64,000 nucleotides of DNA from Saccharomycopsis malanga (Eukaryota; Ascomycota; Saccharomycetes; Ascoideales; Saccharomycopsidaceae): contig CP025325.1 of NCBI GenBank assembly GCA_004014935.1, forward strand, positions 1,984,001 to 2,048,000. Reading direction: 5' to 3'. The notes under the pieces were generated by a model that ran no database searches, was not told the origin of the DNA, and was given only the letters and a program-made list of their open reading frames with translations. Below, one piece after another: positions 29,531 to 39,053 of this stretch (within the stretch, counting starts at the first letter, position 1; every line of letters starts with the position of its first letter). The position numbers and the translations under genes are program-made.

Positions 29531-32013
29531 ATGATGAGAGTATGTATGAAGCATTGCGCCGTGCGTTTCAATCAAAAATAGCAAGGCATATCAGTAATGT
29601 TTATCTATTAGTTGGATAATACTAACAATTTATCTAGGGTATTAGAAAGTCCCTTAAGGGCGAAAAGGGAGAACGCCGAGCTTCCAGCACTAGTAATGGA
29701 AGCCATTCGAGAATGTCATCATTAAATGGTTCGTCATCCAGTTTCACAGCTTCACTTGTTGCTTCCTCTTCGGCTTCAATGTCAGCACATTCGAGTAACA
29801 AAGAAACCCCTAAGAAAATCATCCGAGCCACTGTAGACTACACTGCCCAGGCTCCTGGGGAAATATCGTTTCAAGCAGGTGATTTCTACTGGGTTACTGG
29901 TAGAGAAAATGACACTGAATATTATGAGGCTTGTAATCCTCTTACAAATGTTAAAGGGCTTGTTCCTGTAGCAAGTTTTGAAGTCTTGAATCAAAGAAAA
30001 AGACCAGATTCGTACACTGCTAAGAGTAATAACAGTTTTATCATAAGTAATCTTCACCTTTCGAATTCGCCAAACTCCATGTCTCCTGAACGATTCAGTA
30101 ACAGTTCCAGAAGACCTTCTCTTAATAATGTCAACAGCAGTAGCAGTCTAAGCACTTCTTCAATGAACGGTGTGCTTTACGGCGTTGTGATGTATGATTT
30201 CGAAGCTCGGCCAGACTCCGATGAGCTTGATGTCAACAAAGGCGAATACTTGATCTTGTGTGCTCACCATGAGTTTGAATGGTTTATTGCCAAACCAATC
30301 AACAGGCTAGGGGGCCCGGGATTAGTGCCTGTTGCATATGTGAAGACATTGAATTTGGCTACTAAGAAAATAAGCGGTGGTGACATTGTAGATGAGATCA
30401 AAGAATCAGGATTGCCAACTGTTTCTGAATGGAAAAACAAGACTGCGAAATATAAAGCTGCGCTGATCAACTTAACCGAGGAGGAATCTCGTCATCAGAA
30501 TCAAAGCAATAGTAATGCTCATAATCAATTTGTACAGCAACAGAAGACATTATATGAATATGATGACCAAACATCAAACACAGAAGCAGGATCCAATTTA
30601 TCACAGCAACAATTCAAAGAACAAAGCTATCCAGGCCAGTCGCAATCTGGATCGTATTCCATATTCACGAGCTCTCCATTTGATACAGATACTTGTTCCT
30701 TGTTCCAAAAAAATATATATGTCACCGATATTAAGATTGATGGCTTTTATTATAACAAAATGACACCAGCTGATGAAAGACATGGAAGATATTGGTACCA
30801 TATCGTAGCTAAACTTTCTAACAATAAAGTCAGATCTGTTGCCAGATATTATGACGATTTGTACGAGTTTCATATCCAGTTGAAGAAAGCATTCCCAGTT
30901 GAAGCAGGCAAAGGCAACAACAACTCCAACGATAGAATTCTTCCCTTTTTCCCAGCACCTCATCCTAACGTCACTGCTTCTATGGCATACACTCGTTACC
31001 AACAGCTCGATGAGTATTTGGCTAGTTTGATAGCTATGCCCGAGTACATTTCCAAGTCTAAACCAGTCTTGATTCTCCTCAATTTGAGAGGCGATGTTGA
31101 TAAAGAGTTTGAAGAGGGTGAGGATATCGAGTTACCTAATGTTGTTGGCTATAATGAAGATGGTGTTGAGAAAATGAAGTTAGAACAACAGCCGTCATCT
31201 GGTATAGGAATGAATTCGTTATCAACCGTGACATCAGGCTCATCTCTAAATGGTGCTACCTTAACTCTGTCTGGCGCTAACCTTAGTGGGCCTACTGATA
31301 ATTCCTCTGCTGCTGCTGTTGCCGCTGCTGTCCATACCCAACCACCACCATCACTTAATTCTAATAGTGCTAGATCAAGTGCTGATACTAACAAATCACA
31401 GCTCAGTTATCAAATGGGCCAGCTCAATCTCAAAACAGACTCTGTTTCCACCAATGCTACCAGCACATCTGAAGCAGTTGCAAGTAGGAATAGTTCTTTG
31501 CAAGATAGTATCAACGGTGGCTCCTCTTTGGCTACCGCTACAATCATGAACCCATATGATTCGAGTACCCCATCAAAAGACTTGTACGCTGGCATGTCGC
31601 CATCGCAGAAACCTGCCTTGAAAATTTCCACCACATCTCCTACAATGCCAAGTAACGTCCAGTATATCTCTACTCCTACTCCAAATTCAGCGTCCGTGAC
31701 TAGCCCACCTGTCATCAAGAATGTCAAAATTAAATTTTATTATGAAGATGACATTTTTGCTATCTCCGTGCCTACAAATACTACTCTTCTTGACTTGAAA
31801 ATGAAAATATCAAGCAGAATTAATTACAAATTGGAGAAAATCAGATTGTTCATTAAAAGCAAAAACGTCGCAGAGTTTAGTGATGACGATTTGAGCAAGG
31901 AAATTGATCGTGACGAGTTCTTAAGACAGATCATGAAAAAAGATCCAAAATTGAAACTCATCATCATCACAGATGAGGCAAGCAGCGATGACAACGAGGA
32001 CGACCAAATTTAG
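29531..32013 (+). CDS. BEM1: Polarity scaffold Bem1 (SH3-SH3-PX-PB1), with a tiny first exon
   Basis: Bem1 links Cdc42, its exchange factor Cdc24 and PAK kinases at sites of bud growth. The uninterrupted frame starts at 29713, but the reading frame stays open back to a splice acceptor at 29635-29637. Joining exon 1 (29531-29539, ATGATGAGA) over a 98-bp intron (GTATGT, TACTAAC at 29620-29626, TAG) gives 794 residues beginning MMRGIRKSLKGEKGERR. This resembles the basic N-terminus of Bem1. Domains: SH3-1 at ~62-120, SH3-2 at ~181-241, PX at ~363-485 (with RYYDDLYEFHIQLKKAFP and a lipid-contacting basic patch), and PB1 at ~695-783 for Cdc24. The region between PX and PB1 is Ser/Thr-rich with an Ala run. 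Confidence 0.95.
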
Positions 32014-32443
32014 ACATGTTAGGGCTTTTTTTATATACTGTTAGTACCACCTTATTTACTTTGTTTCTTTTTAAATATTAATGTATTAGATATTTTTTTG
32101 ATAATTGATGTTCTTCAAGTTGTTTGGTTTGGGAAAACCAGTTAGAGACCTTAAAATGCTCACGCTTATAGAAAATTTCGGCGTGTTTTGCCTATAAGCA
32201 ATTGTTTTATCTGCGAATCTGTCTCCAAAAACTATACTAAGAATTGTCAATCTACTTTAATAAAGTAGGAAACGTTGAATGTGAAGACAATTATGTCATG
32301 TGACGCATACATAATTGTACATGCGAATACATACTACAGTGTATATATGAAAATCAGCTATAATCTTACTGTTTTAACGGATAATATACTACTTTATGAA
32401 TCTTATAGCGAATTGAATTAAAAAATCAATATAAGGTAAAACA
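32014..32443. other. Intergenic region between BEM1 and ORC6
   Basis: 3' flank of BEM1 and promoter of ORC6 in tandem. A partly symmetrical CTTATAG...CTATAAG-like pair occurs near 32164-32198. No gene seen. Confidence 0.35.
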
Positions 32444-33925
32444 ATGGCATCTGCAAGAATCATAGAATCGTCGGTTAGAGACGTGATACCTTCGCAGAAG
32501 AATATAGAGCCAGAGCTTACGAGTCTTACGAGTCTTTATTATTCTAAAAGCAAGAAGTCGTTAGGCAACTTGCCGCAATCCGAAGAGCATGAAAGAGCTC
32601 ATATCTGTGCTTTCATTGCTGTTAATAAGTTGAGAGTTAAACTCCTGCTACCGAACCCGTCGACGGAGAGAATAGCGTTACCACCTAAAAAGTTTGTTAA
32701 ACTCAGACAACAAATGGAAAGTCTGTTATTTAACATCAGTATATCTCCAAGGAAACAAAAATCGCCTCGTAAAAGCACAGGGAGTATAATTTCTCCACGG
32801 AATTCCCATAGGAAATCACCTGCTATCACGGTTTTAACCCCCACTGCCCAGACTCATCAAAATGTGCCGCCAGCAAGACTGGTTAAAAAGAATGCAACTC
32901 CAGAAAGCAAAGAGGACAAAAAGAAAGTTCCTTCTAAAAGAGTTTTGGATGAAGATGAAGTGGGATATGGTGATTTGAGTGGTTATTTGGAACATCAAAA
33001 AGCGGCTCCTTCGATTCCAGGAAGTACACGAAAAGGTGTTGCCAACTTGTTAGATAATTTCCGCTCATTATCACCACCAGTTTCATCTTCAAATGCCACA
33101 CCAACAAAGAAAAAATTGAAAACATCATCTGTCTTGTCCTCTAAAAAAAATCCTGTGGTGGATCAGGAAAATGTTATAAATATCTCTTCTAGTGAGCCGT
33201 CGCCAGTAAAGGGAAGAGCATTTAGAAAACAAAATAATGATTTATCAGTTAAAGAGGAAAGCTTATCGAGTATAACAACACCTGCTAAACACAGGGCTGG
33301 GGATATAATTAGTGCCAAAAAAAAATCAGTTAACAGAACTGCAGGGCACCGCTACTCACCTAGAAAATCGTCACCATTGAAATCCTTAGCAGTAGCAGAT
33401 GCATCCAATAATTTAATAGCCGAGCTTCAGAATTCGAAAAAGGTCTCTTCCAGTGATATAGTCAACATTTGCAACTTATTGAAGTTGCCAGCTTTTGTAA
33501 CACACAAGCTTCTTGCTACGTTTCAGACATACAAGTCTAAGATAAAAGAAGAATGGGGGTTTATATGTGGCTTGATCATTGTAGTTTACTTCAGAATGTT
33601 CGACAAGCAATTGAACAGTAAACTCGGTTTGAGAGGAAAATTCTATCAGAAGTTGCTCAAATGGCAAAGAGGCGGCCTCACAATCGATGGAATCAAACAT
33701 TGGAATTCTTTAACAGAAGGAATGGTGGTGGAGTCGGAAGAATGGATTAAAAACTTGGAATTGAGATATGGACAAAGCGGAGAAGATGATTTTTCTAAGA
33801 TTCATTTTCTATATTCTACAGGAAACATGATTAATCCAGAGGCGGATTATTTGCATAGTAATTTCTGCGCCAAGTATGACAAATGGATCCATAAGGTAAA
33901 AGCAGAAATGCTCGCATTGAAGTGA
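32444..33925 (+). CDS. ORC6: Origin recognition complex subunit 6
   Basis: 493 residues (435 in S. cerevisiae). Orc6 is the ORC subunit that recruits Cdt1-Mcm2-7 to origins. The N-terminal TFIIB-like helical domain (about 1-100) contains HERAHICAFIAVNKLRVKLLLP, matching the CHICAYIA segment of yeast Orc6. The middle is disordered with many CDK sites of SPRK/SPRN/TPAK type (for example ISPRKQKSPRKS near residue 105), the known targets that block re-replication. The C-terminal domain (about 340-490) shows VNICNLLKLPAFVTHKLLATF, EEWIKNLELRYGQ and CAKYDKWIHKVKAEM, as in the yeast protein's Cdt1/Orc-binding end. The start is the first ATG. Confidence 0.92.
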   Translation: MASARIIESSVRDVIPSQKNIEPELTSLTSLYYSKSKKSLGNLPQSEEHERAHICAFIAVNKLRVKLLLPNPSTERIALPPKKFVKLRQQMESLLFNISISPRKQKSPRKSTGSIISPRNSHRKSPAITVLTPTAQTHQNVPPARLVKKNATPESKEDKKKVPSKRVLDEDEVGYGDLSGYLEHQKAAPSIPGSTRKGVANLLDNFRSLSPPVSSSNATPTKKKLKTSSVLSSKKNPVVDQENVINISSSEPSPVKGRAFRKQNNDLSVKEESLSSITTPAKHRAGDIISAKKKSVNRTAGHRYSPRKSSPLKSLAVADASNNLIAELQNSKKVSSSDIVNICNLLKLPAFVTHKLLATFQTYKSKIKEEWGFICGLIIVVYFRMFDKQLNSKLGLRGKFYQKLLKWQRGGLTIDGIKHWNSLTEGMVVESEEWIKNLELRYGQSGEDDFSKIHFLYSTGNMINPEADYLHSNFCAKYDKWIHKVKAEMLALK

Positions 33926-34245
33926 AAAATATGGCTTCAAAACAATAAAAATTACATTGGGATAAAAGGTTGCGGTAGGCAGTTTTTCATTAATCGTGTA
34001 AATGCGCTATGTAAATGAAGAAATAAAACAAAACTTTTAAAGGTCTCAAAGCCGGAGACTCATACTATAAATCAATATATGTGTAGAAGTAGAACAGTTG
34101 AAACAAAAAACTAGGAAAATTAAAAGGAGCAAACCATTTTTGTTCAAAATATGTATGCAGAAGAATGTTGAAAATAATATAATGCTGAATCAATCATGCA
34201 AAAAATGTTAAAATGAACAAAGAAATGTTAGAATAGCAAGAACAC
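33926..34245. other. Intergenic region between convergent genes
   Basis: AT-rich 3' flanks of ORC6 and the 34-kb gene. Nothing else seen. Confidence 0.4.
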
Positions 34246-35862
34246 TTATAGATAAGGGTTGTCGCTGGCATATGGATTATGAGTCTTATAGTCAAAATGT
34301 GGATTTGAGGTTGTGAAAGAGGATGTTTCTGAAGTTGCATAAGGGTTTGATGGGATGTTGAAAGTGTCGCTCATGTTATTGCTGAGAAGATTTCCTATCT
34401 GAGGAAGGGGGTTCTCTTGTAAATCAATATTTTTGAACTTATGGACAGGTTCTGTGACGTAGACAGATGAGGCTCTGTTCTGTTTGAGTCTGTCCTTCAC
34501 CTCTGTATTTTTATAAATAAATATATCTGGCGGGCTGTCAAGAGAAGTTATGGTTGTTTTTATGGATGAATGGGCTGTGTCAATGGTCAAGCCGGACGTC
34601 TTTGAGCCAGACCTGCCGAGAGAAATATTCTTGTTTCCAAATTCATAATTAGGTTTATATTCTGTTTTTATTTTGATATTATCATGTTCATCCTTAGACA
34701 TTGCAAACGTTTTTCTTAATGGACTATTTTTGTATTCTCCTGTCTTTTTGGTTTCCTCACCCTCTTCATAATTGTCTAAGTTTGTAAGTAACATCAGTCT
34801 GTTGAAGAAGGTTTTAGTTGGAGAAAAGATATTTGGTGACTCTGGACATTTGGAACGCATATGTTTTCCCTTGCGAGACGTTGGCTTTCTAGCAGAGAAG
34901 TACTGTTTCGCAATCAATGCATTATAATCATTATGTTCGTCGAGGTCCAAAGCGTCAAGCAAAACAGATCCTCTTTTAGTTCTGGGAATGCCCAAATCAG
35001 TTATCAATTCCTGTTTGGTATCATAAACTTCAATATGTAATTTCTTGGGGTTCTCAATAGGAGTATATTTATGCATCTCCCGTTTACCAATGGGCTTATC
35101 TTCAGTTAAAGAAAGTGAAGACGTAGAGTTCTTAGGGACGTCGTAGATGTCACTGGTCGGTGTTCCTGCTGTGGAGTTTTCAATTGTCAAGGTCATGGTA
35201 CTATTTACTGTGGTGCCCGAGGAAGACGATATTATACTTTCATTGTCACTGTTGGTGGCAGATGTTTGATTTATGAAAGGTGCCTCACTCTTAAGCTCTT
35301 CCATAATGCTTTGAAGCTCATCAGCATACTCGTTTAAATAGCTTATAATCTGATGGTACTTTTGAGTGTTGGCACTCTGTCTTTCCTGAACTGGGTTGGA
35401 TAATTCTGTAGGATTTTGATGCAAGAGAGTCATGCCAGTCTTACTGTTGTTTGGCAAGTTGTTTTGAAAATAAGAGCTATATGGGTTTCTGCTAAATGGT
35501 CTGGATATAATGTTTTCTGCAGTATTCAGTTGATTCATATCAATCACACTGTCCAAGTCTTCATTCTTTGACAAAACTGCAGGTGGAGGAAATGATATAG
35601 AAGATGGTTCATTGAGGTTTTCCAAATCGTAGCCAGGTTGGGATTTCAAAGGACTTGCAATAGGAGAAGGGCATTGTGGTGGCTTAGTATCACTAGAATT
35701 GGTCTGGTTGGTTACTTGCACTTGGTTTGATTTGACTAATGTTGAGTTTTCTGTTTTCCAGTCATTTAGAAGACTGATTAATGAAGTATTGGAATTTTGG
35801 GTTATTGGGGCGGGTTTTTTTTTACTGCTGTCTGTTTTTCGGCCCCAGTTCCACTTTACCAT
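34246..35862 (-). CDS. Unrecognised, mostly disordered protein with NPY repeats at the C-terminus
   Basis: 538 residues from the first ATG (MVKWNWGRKTDSSKKKPAP). I do not recognise it. Most of it is Ser/Asn/Thr-rich. One segment looks conserved: about residues 268-335, LHIEVYDTKQELITDLGIPR followed by KRGSVLLDALDLDEHNDY and ARKPTSRKGKHMRSK, perhaps a small folded or interaction module. A short helical stretch at ~168-192 (IISYLNEYADELQSIMEELK) could be a coiled coil. NPY occurs near residue 124 and three times in the last 40 residues, and PPP runs occur near 92. The pattern suggests a cortical or endocytic adaptor, but that is inference. Confidence 0.75.
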   Translation of the reverse strand: MVKWNWGRKTDSSKKKPAPITQNSNTSLISLLNDWKTENSTLVKSNQVQVTNQTNSSDTKPPQCPSPIASPLKSQPGYDLENLNEPSSISFPPPAVLSKNEDLDSVIDMNQLNTAENIISRPFSRNPYSSYFQNNLPNNSKTGMTLLHQNPTELSNPVQERQSANTQKYHQIISYLNEYADELQSIMEELKSEAPFINQTSATNSDNESIISSSSGTTVNSTMTLTIENSTAGTPTSDIYDVPKNSTSSLSLTEDKPIGKREMHKYTPIENPKKLHIEVYDTKQELITDLGIPRTKRGSVLLDALDLDEHNDYNALIAKQYFSARKPTSRKGKHMRSKCPESPNIFSPTKTFFNRLMLLTNLDNYEEGEETKKTGEYKNSPLRKTFAMSKDEHDNIKIKTEYKPNYEFGNKNISLGRSGSKTSGLTIDTAHSSIKTTITSLDSPPDIFIYKNTEVKDRLKQNRASSVYVTEPVHKFKNIDLQENPLPQIGNLLSNNMSDTFNIPSNPYATSETSSFTTSNPHFDYKTHNPYASDNPYL

Positions 35863-36102
35863 ATTGTTTGATTCTTATATAAAAGAACAATACTATTGTG
35901 AAGTTGTTAATATGTGCTCAAGATTCATATAGAGATTGATCTAGGATATTGATTTAGAATATAGGTGAAATCTCTTCAAGCTTTAAGCATGTAAAAAAGA
36001 GAAAAAGAATAAACAGCAAGACATCACCATAGTTTTATTGGAAATTAGTCAAAGCTATATTAATAATAATAATATGAAAATCAAAGGCTCCAACTCGCAT
36101 AT

Positions 36103-36145
36103 GTTGTAGGATGCTGCGCTGCAGGGGACTTCTATCCTACAACAT
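36103..36145. repeat. 43-bp palindromic element (11-bp arms)
   Basis: TGTTGTAGGAT at 36103-36113 is exactly complementary to ATCCTACAACA at 36135-36145, with 21 bp between. TGTTG...CAACA termini are also those of yeast LTRs, so a remnant of an LTR is possible, but it is far too short to assign. A hairpin or foldback element is equally likely. Confidence 0.5.
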
Positions 36146-37482
36146 TCCAGGGCGACAATAGCTGTAATTCCAGATGGTGATGTCTAGAAGAGTACCAGAG
36201 TGCTAGTGCACTGCCAGCAAATTCCGCTTATGGTGGTTTCCAGATTTTAGGAGTGAAGGTTATGCGTATGGACAGCGTTGGCTGCAATGCCCAGGAAAGG
36301 CTCACCAAGGTTTCAGGAAAATTAAGATTCGGCGTCATTAGAACCACTGCCGATGGTTTTCTAAATTACTTGTTTTAGAAAAAATGGTAGGTCCTATGGC
36401 ATTTAGTTCTTTGTTTTACGCTTCTAGTCCTCCGATGGTGGTTATATTCTGCATGTTGAAAAAAATTGCGAGTCTTGCTGCACCTCAGACAAAAGCGGGA
36501 TAAGGTCAAATATCGTATATTTGATTGTAATTCTGATATTTATTTCAAAAACTTATTCAATCATAACCTTACTATGGAGCAAAATCAAGGGGGAATGGCT
36601 GCTGAGAGAGCGTTGAATCATGACAGATTAAGCATGAGCTAAGCGGCCGTACTAGTTTGCAGCGTGGTTGCTACTGTGTTGTGGGTCTATAAGCCAGTGT
36701 TCTAAAACGCCGTAAGACTATGTCATCCATGTATATACAAAGGTTAGACTGACGTTATTATCCATATTTGTTCTGTTGAGTAACTTTTTTATGCTCACCG
36801 TTCAAAAATGGCTTTTCCTCAAACTTTCATTTTAGTCAACGGCATTGTAGCAACGTTAAAAATGTCACAACCTTTGTACTATTTGTTGTTTTCACTACTG
36901 ATAAAATGTGCCTAGCTCATTATGAAGTGTTAATCGTACCTTATTAAAATATTTATTGTGTGTTCATACATGCCGTTCATTGCTTTAATGAATTTGACAG
37001 CCCAATTCATTTAGGAATGGCGCTAAGAGTTGTTCCGATACTGCAAAGCTTTCAAAATAAGCAATTCTTTCCAATATCTATATCTTTACTTTTGCATTCA
37101 ATCTATATGGCAGTAGAATTTCCACCTACTAATAAAAATACTAGAGCATGACTTCAAAATTTGACAACATTCTACATTAGACTTTCAGATCTTATACATC
37201 GTATACACGCACCCTATGTTAAAAAGGTTAAACTGAAATTCGTGCCCCTCAAATCTTCGTGTTTGTATTTCAGGTAGCTAGCACCAGGAAGAAGCATTTT
37301 GTATTTTGGTTTACAGATGACGCATTGTTATGAAAACTGGAGAATTGAAAAAAAAATTATTATGATTGGCAAAAAAGATGCTAATAATTACGATTTTTAA
37401 TGATTCATAAAGGTTACTAATTTTGTTGAATTTTTTGAAAAGGATAGTTTTCAGCTTTTGATGTAGAGTAACTTTGAACTTG

Positions 37483-37518
<36 letters not shown>

Positions 37519-37526
37519 ATTTAGAC

Positions 37527-37842
37527 AGAACTGATTTGTACTGGGCTTGAAATATAAGATAACCCAGTGGGGAAAACCCAATAATGTCCCGGTCATTGTT
37601 AGCTGCCCATCGTCTTTTTCCTCAACACCCGATGGGTTGGAAAGTTAGCAGTAGACTTTGGTCTAGGTCCTGTTTCAGACAGTTGCACTTGCCTGTGAAA
37701 TCACGTTCAGCATTGTAAAAAGCAGCGAGTAAAAGTGTCGTCTTGGGAATCGAACCCGTGTTCCTATTGGGTCTTGTTTTTCTCTTCTCTGAGAGCACGG
37801 ACCACTGAGCCAAATGGCCCAGTGGCCGATTATTATTATTAT
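37527..37842 (-). mobile_element. SINE-like retroelement with tRNA-type Pol III promoter and 17-bp target-site duplication
   Basis: A 316-bp insertion lies between two perfect 17-bp direct repeats (TATATTTTGATTTAGAC at 37510-37526 and 37843-37859). On the reverse strand its head contains an A box TGGCTCAGTGG (37802-37812) and, 45 bp on, a perfect B box GGTTCGATTCC (37746-37756), the internal promoter of tRNA genes. The sequence does not fold as a tRNA: the T stem has only 3 pairs and no acceptor partner exists. The body after the B box is shared with a diverged copy at 12.9 kb and the 3' end with one at 8.2 kb. The head end carries an (AAT)n run; the 3' end is not A-tailed. T4 and T5 runs after the B box (37731-37734, 37717-37721) would be weak terminators. 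It encodes no protein, so it would depend on a LINE elsewhere. Confidence 0.7.
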
Positions 37843-38501
37843 TATATTTTGATTTAGACTATTATTTATTCAATTGGTAGTAAAGATGAATGCTTCATCT
37901 TTTGATCATTTTGGGCAATTTTGCTCATTACTCGTGGTTTAACTTTATTTTTGAAACTCAGCAAATAGCTTTTTTTGCCTGAAGAAAAGGTGAGTTTAGA
38001 CATCTTGTTGTATTTTGTAGTTTATTCATTCTGCAGAGATAAAATTACATAAATAATTTTCGGTAAATTCTAACTCTAATATTATTATTTTGGTAAAAGT
38101 TATTGCAAGATCTTTTATATTTTAATGATCTACAAAGAAGTTTGAGTATTTTTCCCCTCAAAACTTGATAACTGAAAAGCATAAATTATCCAGGCAATAA
38201 AGGTGGGTATGCAAGCTTATATAGATACATTCTTTACCTACTGATGAAAACTTCATAGAGAGTAGAAAAGTTTATTACATTATTTTGATCAATTACGATT
38301 CTAGCCTCTCCTCTAATAAAACATATGGATAGCAAACCCCTATAGGGATCTAGATTATGTACACAGGAGAATCGTACATCTACAGCCTACTACCAAATAT
38401 CACGTATTCTGTCTTTCCAATATAATGTCATTCGTCAAAACATTATTTTAGAATAGATCACAGTCAAAAGATCCTTGTAGACCATAGAAAAGAGACTTTC
38501 T

Positions 38502-38732
38502 ATGAAACAATGTGTCCGGAGGCGCCCGGGTCCTCAAGCGAATATGCAGATAGCGCATCACCGACATGTAAAATCATACGATAATTTTCAACATCGTCAC
38601 TATAGCGCCTCCACTCAAACCCAACCAAAGTATACAAGTTCGCCACTAGTTCCACGTAGGGAGTCAGGAAGTAAACTTCGTAAAACAATTTTCGGGTCAC
38701 AGCTTACCCCAGAAACAGGACCGAAAGGGTAA
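38502..38732 (+). CDS. 76-codon ORF in the upstream region of the bHLH gene, status unclear
   Basis: ATG-started, rich in His, Arg, Gln and Ser, without a recognisable motif. It ends 321 bp before the bHLH ATG. If the bHLH mRNA has a long leader this would be an upstream ORF. It could equally be a chance frame. Confidence 0.2.
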   Translation: MKQCVRRRPGPQANMQIAHHRHVKSYDNFQHRHYSASTQTQPKYTSSPLVPRRESGSKLRKTIFGSQLTPETGPKG

Positions 38733-39053
38733 AGGAAGGAGAAGGTAAAAAAATTCCAAAGAGAAGAGAAAACCCAAAAGTTTATCAAGTAGAAAACCAG
38801 TAGTCCTCTAATTATTTCTACCTCTGGTCTTCACCTTTCTTTGCTGTTGGATTTTTGTAGTTTGCAATTTCCCCGAGTGTCTACAGAACCCTTCCTGTGG
38901 GTACCAGCCTTCTCTTCAACTTCATATTCGGTAAATGTTTAACGGCCCCTACAGAACGCAACTAGCATAATCGGTTAAGTATATTAAGCGACTATTCACT
39001 ATTCGTCTATCCTTACAAGAAACATCCAGCTGCTTGAAGTCTATTGCACTACA

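Larger units (their letters stand above)
35863..39053. other. 3.2-kb region without a supported gene
   Basis: Contents left to right: the promoter of the 34-kb gene; a 43-bp palindrome at 36103-36145; a comparatively GC-rich unexplained stretch (36100-36700) that may be relic sequence; a (TA)n tract at about 37486-37513; a SINE-like insertion at 37527-37842; and the long upstream region of the bHLH gene, including a 76-codon ATG-started frame (38502-38732). Long upstream regions are typical of yeast regulators of cell type or morphology. Confidence 0.5.

Noticed and set aside
37622-37813. 63-codon reverse ORF
   Set aside because: It lies wholly inside the repeat element and spans its A and B boxes; it is best seen as non-coding.
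37744-37826. A true tRNA gene at the A/B boxes
   Set aside because: The acceptor strands do not pair, the T stem has only three pairs and no proper anticodon arm forms; it is only tRNA-like.
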